This document shows, piece after piece, positions 14,750 through 20,689 of a stretch of DNA of 20,689 nucleotides. Numbering within the stretch: position 1 is the stretch's first letter; every line of letters begins with the position of its first letter. The notes under the pieces were generated by a model. That model did no database searches. It was not told the origin of the DNA and saw only the letters and a list, made by a program, of their open reading frames with translations. Source of the DNA: Fibrobacteres bacterium CG2_30_45_31 (GTDB lineage Bacteria; Fibrobacterota; Fibrobacteria; Fibrobacterales; Fibrobacteraceae); contig MNYL01000263.1 in the NCBI GenBank assembly GCA_001873075.1, positions 1 to 20,689 on the forward strand. Reading direction: 5' to 3'. Both the position numbers and the translations under genes were made by a program.

Positions 14750-15539
14750 CAATATAGGAGTTATCGCTCTCAATACTTTTAGGGAATCTGTGCGCGATAA
14801 AATTCTTTATAACATTTTTTTCTTAGCGATCGGTCTTGCTTTTTTCAGCATTCTTCTCGGGGAGTGGTCTGTTTTTGACCGAGCTCATGTGATTAAATCG
14901 ACGACGTTGAGTATCATGTCCATCTCTGGACTACTTATTTCTGTATTTGTCGGAATCAGTCTCGTGCAGAAGGAAATTCAGGGCCGTACGGTGCTCACCT
15001 TGCTTTCAAAGCCAATCAGTCGGGCGGCTTTTATCGTTGGCAAGTATCTGGGTCTTTTGGCGGTCGTGGCAGTACATCTTTCCCTTTTGACGTTGGTGTA
15101 TTATGGGATTCTCTGGCTTACCAATTCAAATCCCACCGTTGATCTTTTGCAGGCCATTTATCTTGTCTTTTGTGAGATGGCAATTGTTGTGGCTGTAGCG
15201 CTTTTATTTTCAAGTTTCAGTACGCCGGTGTTGAGTGCGCTTTTCACTTTAGGGGTTTACATTGCAGGACACCTTTCTGATCAACTTTTGGAGCAGGTGC
15301 GTTTTGTGCGCCGTATGGGAGAAGTGGAAGGAACGCAGAGTGTTATCATGGAAAAGACTGCGATCTTTGTCCATGCGATTTTCCCAGGCCTCTATCGATT
15401 TAATATCAGTGGTTATGTCGTGCACCAAGTCGCGTTACCTCATTTTTATCTACTATGGAATACGTTGTATGCGTTAGGTTATATCGCTGTCTTTTTGACA
15501 ATTGCATCATGGTGGTTTAGTCGGAGGGATTTCCTATGA
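14736..15539 (+). CDS. ABC-2 type permease (NosY/PilI-like class)
   Basis: 267 residues from a GTG at 14736, which I prefer because GGAG (14725-14728) is 7 bases upstream; the in-frame TTG at 14730 is only 1 base from it. The protein has about six membrane segments. The KEIQGRTVLTLLSKPISR stretch after the second helix (about residues 80-97) is the cytoplasmic coupling motif typical of ABC-2 permeases, followed by FIVGKYLGLLAVV. A longer extracytoplasmic loop (about 190-230) precedes the last helix, which ends FSRRDFL. With the ATPase it should form an exporter, presumably two copies of each. The last 4 bases overlap the first PilT-like gene (ATGA), so these genes are almost certainly co-translated. 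Cargo is not inferable. Confidence 0.9.
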   Translation: MQSLSNIGVIALNTFRESVRDKILYNIFFLAIGLAFFSILLGEWSVFDRAHVIKSTTLSIMSISGLLISVFVGISLVQKEIQGRTVLTLLSKPISRAAFIVGKYLGLLAVVAVHLSLLTLVYYGILWLTNSNPTVDLLQAIYLVFCEMAIVVAVALLFSSFSTPVLSALFTLGVYIAGHLSDQLLEQVRFVRRMGEVEGTQSVIMEKTAIFVHAIFPGLYRFNISGYVVHQVALPHFYLLWNTLYALGYIAVFLTIASWWFSRRDFL

Positions 15540-17206
15540 GAAACGAATATTTGGCGAAGGTTTTGTACTCCAATAAACTGGTCACTGAAGCACAGATTCA
15601 GGAAAATTGGTGCAAGATTAATACAGATCATGACTTAGGCCAGGTTCTTTGCGAAGCGGGAATCTTGGATTCCAAAATGTATACACGAGTTTTGGATTAT
15701 GTAAAAACGCTAGAAGCAAAAGCGGTTGAGGTTCCTGAAGTTCAATCGGTGGCACCCGCTGCGGTAGAGAAAAAAGAAGTTCCGCCTCCTGTTTCCGTGC
15801 CACAGCCTACGATAAAGTCTACCCCCTCTCCGCAGAAACCGGTGGTTCCTAAATCCGTCGTTCCGAAGGCTCCCGCGGCATCAAAAATAGAGGTCAATAC
15901 TTTTTCTCTTGAAGGCAATAATCCGTTTGGTGACGTGGTTCCCTCCAGTGTACAAGTGGAAGTGATTGAAGGCTTGGAATCCACCAGTATGTCTCCCGTT
16001 TCCATTATGGGAATGGGACCCGAACCAGACGCTGTTGCCAATGCGGAAAAGGAAACGAACGCGCTTCCAGATCGCTTTGCTGTGGCTACTGGTGAAGGGA
16101 GCGCGGTAAGTCCTGAAAGTGTCAATCCTGAAACGTCCCTTTCGGGGGTGCTCGCCTATGCGCGAAACTACAATGCAACGGATATTTATCTCCAGCCAGG
16201 ATTCTTGATGTTGATGCGCCAAGCGGGAAAACAGCATTATTTTTCCGATAAGTTAGTGGATAATAATCATTTGGATTCTTGGCTAGCAGAAGCCGCGAAG
16301 GGTTTCGCTGATGGCTATGAACCTTGCGTAGGGAAGGATTTCAGTAAAACGCTCGCTCTCCCGGGTGTTGGTCGCGCACGCCTCACGGTAACTTGGGAAG
16401 ATGCGGCTCCTGCGCTTGCTATCCGTTTGATTCCGACGGCAGCGGTAAGTCTTGATAAATTTTATTTGCCTCCATTTTGTCTTGATTTTCTTTCATTTCA
16501 AAGTGGTTTAGTTTTTATTGCAGGGCCTTCGGGCAGTGGGCGCTCCACGATGCTTACGACAATGGGTGAAACGATTGCCGCGAATCGTCACATCTTTCTG
16601 CAGACCATTGAAAAACCAATTGAACGTCTTTTGCAAAATCCCAAAGGGATTGTAATCCAAAAAGAAGTGGGTCTTCACACTCATACGAGTGTTTCGGCCA
16701 TTCAGGAAGCCATTTCTGATGGGGCGGATGTGATTCTTTTTGATCACATGGATTCTATTGATGAACTTTGGTTGCTTTTACAGGCCGCGAATGCAGGATC
16801 TCTTGTTTTTGTAGTATCTTCTGGAAATAATATTTTGGGCATGATGACTCGTTTATTAGAATGTGTTCCAGAGTCTCATCGTAGTGCTCTTTGTTTTGCA
16901 CTCGCTGATCAAATGAAAGGGGTCCTTGTGCAACATTTAATTCCTGTAGTGCAGGGACAGGGGCAAATTTTGGCCTTTGAATCCATGAAGGTCACCTCTA
17001 CTATTGCGAATCTTATTCGTAAAGGGGAGCTTACGCAAATACCTGCTGCAATTAGTGCCGCAAAGAATCAAGGGCAGTCTTTGGACGATTCCTTGCAAAG
17101 TCTTGTGGAATCGGGTTATATCAATGGTGTGGAAGCTTGGCAAAGGGCTTCGGATCCACGTCGTTTTAGTGCTTACCACCCTGAAATGCATGGCAAAGGA
17201 GTTTGA
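15536..17206 (+). CDS. PilT/GspE-family ATPase-like protein with altered Walker motifs
   Basis: 556 residues. The N-terminal 60 residues form a helical motif like the GspE-N/MshEN domain (LYSNKLVTEAQI, then LGQVLCEAGILD). A Pro/Ala/Val-rich flexible linker of about 135 residues follows. The C-terminal 355 residues align with PilT: a GASD-like NATDIYLQPG start, Walker A-like GPSGSGRST (330-338), AQSGSL-type NAGSLVFV, VLVQHLIP, and the tail STIANLIRKGELTQI and GQSLDDSL. Key changes: the Walker A Lys is Arg336; the Walker B Gly-Glu is Asp403-His404 (VILFDHMDS); and the His box (usually HTTSA) is SSGNN. ATPase activity is therefore doubtful; a structural or regulatory partner role is plausible. 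GGAGG (15523-15527) precedes the ATG. It overlaps the permease and lies 2 bp before its shorter paralogue. Confidence 0.85.
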   Translation: MRNEYLAKVLYSNKLVTEAQIQENWCKINTDHDLGQVLCEAGILDSKMYTRVLDYVKTLEAKAVEVPEVQSVAPAAVEKKEVPPPVSVPQPTIKSTPSPQKPVVPKSVVPKAPAASKIEVNTFSLEGNNPFGDVVPSSVQVEVIEGLESTSMSPVSIMGMGPEPDAVANAEKETNALPDRFAVATGEGSAVSPESVNPETSLSGVLAYARNYNATDIYLQPGFLMLMRQAGKQHYFSDKLVDNNHLDSWLAEAAKGFADGYEPCVGKDFSKTLALPGVGRARLTVTWEDAAPALAIRLIPTAAVSLDKFYLPPFCLDFLSFQSGLVFIAGPSGSGRSTMLTTMGETIAANRHIFLQTIEKPIERLLQNPKGIVIQKEVGLHTHTSVSAIQEAISDGADVILFDHMDSIDELWLLLQAANAGSLVFVVSSGNNILGMMTRLLECVPESHRSALCFALADQMKGVLVQHLIPVVQGQGQILAFESMKVTSTIANLIRKGELTQIPAAISAAKNQGQSLDDSLQSLVESGYINGVEAWQRASDPRRFSAYHPEMHGKGV

Positions 17207-17208
17207 TT

Positions 17209-18213
17209 ATGGGAGAGATGGAATCATTTCTGGATTATGCACTCCAAGTGGGTGCTAGTGACTTGATACTTGCCGAAGGTTGTGTTCCTGCAGTTCGTTT
17301 GTTGAAACAAGTGCGTGCTATTCCTGAGGCTCCGCGTTTGGAATACGGTGATCTTGAACAGTTGACGGGGGTATTAGCAGGGGAATCGGGTTGTTTCCGT
17401 GGGGGCCCTTGGTGTGGCCGTGAGTGGCGTGTGCGCTATTCTCGCGAGGCTTTTGGCAAGATGGGTTGCTTTCACCCCATTGCCGCGGAATGCCCTGATT
17501 TTACATCCATGGGCGCTCCTCCATCCGTGATGAGTTTGTTAGGTCTGGGTGCGGGACTTGTTGTTTTTGCGGGTAATGTGGGCTCGGGGAAAACGACCAC
17601 TGCTTCTGCTTATGTTTCAAGCCTCTGTCAACAGCGTTTATGTCGTGCTCGCTTTTTGGACCCTGTTCCAGAATATCCCCTAAAAACAGGGGAGAGCATT
17701 GTGCATTATCGGAGAACGAAGGTGAGCCTAGATCAAGAATTAGTTCAGGGATTGTCTTCGGGGACTGATCTTTTTTGGTTGGGAGATATCTCTCGTGGAT
17801 CTTTACTCCCTATGTTACGGGCAACAGAAGCGGGCTCTTTGGTGGTTGGCTGTATGACTGCGGGCAATGCGGTGGGGGTTCTTGATTTCCTTCTTGCAGG
17901 AGAAAATTTAGAACGGGAGGCTTTATCACGTACCCTTTTAGCCTCCAATCTTAAAGCAATTGTCTCTCAACATTTATTCCCTGCGCTGAGTGGCAAAGGG
18001 GTCGTATGTGCTTGGGAAGTTCTTTATAATAATCAAATGGTTAGCTCGCTCATTCGAAGCGGGGAACATTACAAAATACCTCAGATGATTCGTTCGAGTG
18101 CTTCAGAAGGAATGCTTTCTTTGGATGATTCTTTGGCCATTTTGGTCAGAGATCATTTACTTTCAAAGGAAGAGGCCCGAAAATACGCTTTGGACGATTC
18201 TCGCTTGGTTTAG
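17209..18213 (+). CDS. PilT-like ATPase, second copy, Walker A intact
   Basis: 334 residues from the ATG at 17209, with GGAG 7 bases upstream; an in-frame TTG at 17203 is less likely. The length is close to PilT. It starts with ALQVGASDLILAEGCVPAVR, the PilT N-domain signature. The core has Walker A GNVGSGKTT (122-130, Lys128 intact). The Walker B region reads DLFWLGDIS, with Asp193 where PilT has Glu. Where the His box HTTSA is expected the sequence is CMTAGNA, without His. The end is PilT-like: IVSQHLFP, MVSSLIRSGEHYKIPQMI, LSLDDSLAILV and LLSKEEARKYA. PilT ATPases drive retraction of type IV pili from the cytoplasmic face of the membrane. This copy may bind ATP but hydrolysis is uncertain. 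It is paralogous to the preceding gene and may form mixed hexamers with it. Confidence 0.88.
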   Translation: MGEMESFLDYALQVGASDLILAEGCVPAVRLLKQVRAIPEAPRLEYGDLEQLTGVLAGESGCFRGGPWCGREWRVRYSREAFGKMGCFHPIAAECPDFTSMGAPPSVMSLLGLGAGLVVFAGNVGSGKTTTASAYVSSLCQQRLCRARFLDPVPEYPLKTGESIVHYRRTKVSLDQELVQGLSSGTDLFWLGDISRGSLLPMLRATEAGSLVVGCMTAGNAVGVLDFLLAGENLEREALSRTLLASNLKAIVSQHLFPALSGKGVVCAWEVLYNNQMVSSLIRSGEHYKIPQMIRSSASEGMLSLDDSLAILVRDHLLSKEEARKYALDDSRLV

Positions 18214-18222
18214 GCGGATTGT

Positions 18223-20658
18223 ATGCAAAGAGTTTTCAACAGTACACTCCCATGGAGAGTTGTCACGATTCTCTTTTGCCTTTTATGTGTTGTCTTAAGC
18301 ACTGCAAAACCAGTCCATGCGGCTCAAGTCATGGTTGCGGATTCTTCCAATGCCCCAGCAATACTCCAGTCACTATTAGCAACGCCCCCATTGCCAATAT
18401 CAAAGAATGATTCTCTTACTCAAAAAAAACAGCCATCAAATGAAGTGGCGAGTCCGGTAAAATCTGTAATTGAGGATTCCTCGTTGGCAGAAGATTCTTC
18501 CAATACAGAAGATTCTATGCAAGTAAGATTGTCTCACGACACAATCTCGGTTCCTCTGGTTCGTTCCGTTCTTTATCTCGGTGGTGGGGAAGCCTCTCCA
18601 TGGTTTTTTCTTGGCGTCCTTTATGCGCTTCGTGATTACCGAGTCCCTATAGATTCCGTCGTCGGAGCTTCGTGGGGCGCGTGGGTCGGAGCCTTATGGA
18701 CAGCGGGCTGGAGCCTCGATGCCATGCAGCGTCTCATGACCGACCCTGCTATTGCGCCTTATCTTAACGAAGATCGCCTGTTCCCGCAAACGAATTCCCA
18801 TTCTGACTTTTATCTCCCGATTGCGAAAACGGGGCTCCCTGCTATGCAGGCCCGCTTCTCTTTGGAGAGCGATACGGCGGGTTATGTGAATCTTATTTCG
18901 CGGGCCTTAGACCCTGATACTGCGGCGATGCGTTACACTTTTTTCAAATTACGAATTCAGGAAAGTTTGCAACGCGGAACAGCGGGTAAAAAGACCCCCT
19001 TCTCTGTCATCGCTTGCGATAAATTCATTTCGAACGCGCCCAATGATATTCTGCAAACGCTCCCCATTGAGGGAAATGTGCATTCTGGAGATTACTGTGC
19101 GATGGTTCCAGTGCCGGAAATTACGCCCCCCATGCTCGCGATTGTCCCCACTCCTTTTCCTATCCGTAGCGGTCCCCCTTCCGCGAATTCGTGGCGAGAG
19201 GCGGCTCTCAGTACCTCTTTAAAACGTCTCCAAGCACTTTCCGATAATTCGGTAGTGATCATTCGCCCGCATAGTCTGAGTGGTCTCAATAGCCCAGAAT
19301 CATGGATGCAGGCGGGTTATAAGGCGGTAGAAGCGCGCCTTGGAGACTTTACTCCTCTCGCTTCTCGTCTGCGCGATTACCCTTCTGCAGACGATTCCAT
19401 TGTGTCTCGGTTCCGGTATTTCCCTTCTTTTGACAGCATCTCTGCAGAGTTCTTTTCTCACATCAGCAACTATTGGCCAGCGAAAGATACGGGCATCGTG
19501 GCGCCGCGAAAATTTTTAGAAAAAATTTTGCAATCCCCTCTCTACGATTCGGTTGCTATGTCCTTAGAGTACAATGGGGATTTGATGATTTCTGCAAGTG
19601 TCGCTCCTGTTTTAGATTTTCGAGTCGGTGGTTTCGGGTCGAATATTTTTGGTCCCAATGCTTTTGGTGCGGCCAGTTTTCGTTATGTGAATCAGTTCGA
19701 ATATCTCTTTGGTGCCGAAGCTTTTGTGGGTGCGAACTCCTACGGAGTGCGGCCCGAAATGAAACTCTCCGGCGTGTGGCAAGGCAACTGGGATTTCTTC
19801 TTTGCTGGTGATTTTTGCAAGTGGGAACCGCTTCGGGGATATTTCCACAATCAAGACCCAACTCTCCGCATATATTCTGAAACGCGCAGCGACTTTTCTG
19901 CTGGACTCCATTATACGCTGGATTCCCTAGGGGTGATTTCATTCAACGTCACCTTGGGAGAAAGTGTTTTTGAAACTGTGAATACTAATGAATATGGAGA
20001 CTTAAAAACGCGTTCCTTGTTCCCGCGTCTCGACTTTATTCAGCAAAGTGATGCTTTTTTACCGTGGTTTGGAAGTTCTGGTCACAGCATTGATATGCAG
20101 GCTGGTTTCCGTTCGGTGAATCTTGCTGTCAACGGAACTTATGCGGCCCCTCTCTACCTTACATCCACGGTGGAAGCGCAGCAATTCTTTTCCCCATGGG
20201 AACCACTTTCCTTGGGCGTCGGCGTTGCGGGTGGCGTCAATATCCGGAGAGAAGAAGGCCAAGGTTACGAATATCCGAGCCCCTTCCTTATCACTACGGA
20301 ATCGGAAGAAGTCGCCATCACCAATTGGTATCGCCTTCACATGAATCCCACGCCTTGGAGCACCGAATGGCCTTTCACGGAATTGAGTTCTCATCATTAT
20401 GGGCTTGTGCGGGCGAGTCTCGGCTTGCATCATGGGCCTCTCGGTGCGTGGCTCTTTGCCGCCTACATGCGGGATTTTGAAGAAAACCCATCGGTGAATC
20501 TGGATGCCAATCGTCTGATACTGGAACCCACATTGCGCTTTGCTTACAAATCCATTGAAGTGCGCTGTGGCATGAATCGTCTGGTGGATTTTGATTCTGT
20601 GGACAAGTTCAAAGACATCAAGGATTATCAGTATTTCTTTAAGGTCGGGAATTACTAA
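18223..20658 (+). CDS. patatin-like outer-membrane protein with C-terminal beta-barrel (PlpD-like, type Vd architecture)
   Basis: 811 residues. A long signal peptide (hydrophobic about 12-28, cleavage near VHA-A at 33-34) is followed by a low-complexity Ser/Asp-rich stretch (about 35-110). The patatin domain (about 112-380) has the oxyanion loop GGGEASPWFFLGVLYAL (120-136) and nucleophile elbow GASWG with Ser150. About residues 425-465 look like a short POTRA domain (FLEKILQSPLYDSVAMSLEY). The rest has alternating hydrophobic/aromatic strands and ends in VGNY, a terminal aromatic residue as expected for BAM-inserted barrels. PlpD of Pseudomonas aeruginosa has this order and is a phospholipase A1. 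Here the expected Asp-Gly of the catalytic dyad is not seen; Arg-Ser-Gly (315-317) may occupy its place. It lies 9 bp after the second PilT-like gene with only a weak ribosome binding site, so it is probably in the same transcript. Confidence 0.85.
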   Translation: MQRVFNSTLPWRVVTILFCLLCVVLSTAKPVHAAQVMVADSSNAPAILQSLLATPPLPISKNDSLTQKKQPSNEVASPVKSVIEDSSLAEDSSNTEDSMQVRLSHDTISVPLVRSVLYLGGGEASPWFFLGVLYALRDYRVPIDSVVGASWGAWVGALWTAGWSLDAMQRLMTDPAIAPYLNEDRLFPQTNSHSDFYLPIAKTGLPAMQARFSLESDTAGYVNLISRALDPDTAAMRYTFFKLRIQESLQRGTAGKKTPFSVIACDKFISNAPNDILQTLPIEGNVHSGDYCAMVPVPEITPPMLAIVPTPFPIRSGPPSANSWREAALSTSLKRLQALSDNSVVIIRPHSLSGLNSPESWMQAGYKAVEARLGDFTPLASRLRDYPSADDSIVSRFRYFPSFDSISAEFFSHISNYWPAKDTGIVAPRKFLEKILQSPLYDSVAMSLEYNGDLMISASVAPVLDFRVGGFGSNIFGPNAFGAASFRYVNQFEYLFGAEAFVGANSYGVRPEMKLSGVWQGNWDFFFAGDFCKWEPLRGYFHNQDPTLRIYSETRSDFSAGLHYTLDSLGVISFNVTLGESVFETVNTNEYGDLKTRSLFPRLDFIQQSDAFLPWFGSSGHSIDMQAGFRSVNLAVNGTYAAPLYLTSTVEAQQFFSPWEPLSLGVGVAGGVNIRREEGQGYEYPSPFLITTESEEVAITNWYRLHMNPTPWSTEWPFTELSSHHYGLVRASLGLHHGPLGAWLFAAYMRDFEENPSVNLDANRLILEPTLRFAYKSIEVRCGMNRLVDFDSVDKFKDIKDYQYFFKVGNY

Positions 20659-20689
20659 GCGCCGCCATACATTCCTTGACAATCAAAAG
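20659..20689 (+). other. right window end: consensus -35-like hexamer, remainder not visible
   Basis: The 31 bases after the patatin gene contain a perfect TTGACA (20676-20681). A -10 would lie beyond the window edge, so a downstream promoter cannot be confirmed. No terminator is seen within the visible bases. Confidence 0.25.

Noticed and set aside
20059..20682. 207-codon open frame on the minus strand opposite the patatin-barrel gene
   Set aside because: It overlaps a beta-barrel coding region with consistent strand periodicity, and no start signal is visible.
1..20689. CRISPR arrays, tRNA/rRNA genes, insertion sequences or phage genes
   Set aside because: No spaced identical repeats, tRNA cloverleaf, transposase or integrase motifs were seen on either strand.

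Overview
The window looks like a chromosomal segment of a Fibrobacter-type bacterium (phylum Fibrobacterota, FCB group). The strongest marker is a secreted lipoprotein with three copies of the FISUMP domain (Fibrobacter succinogenes major paralogous domain), joined by Ser-rich linkers. A bacterial GGGP-synthase-family gene and a patatin/Omp85-type outer-membrane protein also fit a Gram-negative FCB bacterium. I see no tRNA, rRNA, CRISPR array, insertion sequence, phage gene or attachment site. This assignment rests on family recognition, not on a database search.

Layout. (1) Positions 1-3664, minus strand: a tripartite RND efflux operon in the order outer-membrane channel (TolC family), lipoprotein adaptor (HlyD/AcrA family), inner-membrane RND pump; the pump is cut by the left window edge. 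(2) 3840-5339, minus strand: a short CstA-family carbon-starvation/peptide-pyruvate transporter. (3) A 296-bp divergent intergenic region, then 5636-6805, plus strand: an iron-dependent alcohol dehydrogenase of the YqhD/butanol dehydrogenase type, followed by a clear terminator. (4) 6915-9863: the triple-FISUMP lipoprotein with interleaved Cys-pair repeats of about 42-45 residues, again closed by a clear terminator. (5) 10001-13392: alaS, overlapping by 4 bp a gene for a geranylgeranylglyceryl-phosphate synthase family protein, closed by a terminator. (6) 13608-18213: a tightly packed plus-strand cassette of a small two-helix membrane protein, an ABC ATPase, an ABC-2 permease and two PilT-like ATPases; most neighbours overlap or are 2 bp apart. 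(7) 18223-20658: nine bases further on, a patatin-like protein with a C-terminal beta-barrel, probably in the same transcript.

The most interesting part is regions 6 and 7. An ABC exporter is translationally coupled to two PilT-family ATPases. The first has a changed Walker A lysine and a changed Walker B glutamate. The second has an intact Walker A but an altered Walker B and no recognisable His box. The adjacent patatin-barrel protein keeps the GxSxG nucleophile motif, but I cannot find its Asp-Gly partner. The known precedent for an ABC exporter linked to type IV pili is PilH/PilI of Myxococcus xanthus; a variant of that idea, or a new envelope machine, is possible here. A second oddity is the RND pump, where the usual Asp-Asp proton-relay pair in TM4 reads Thr-Asn.
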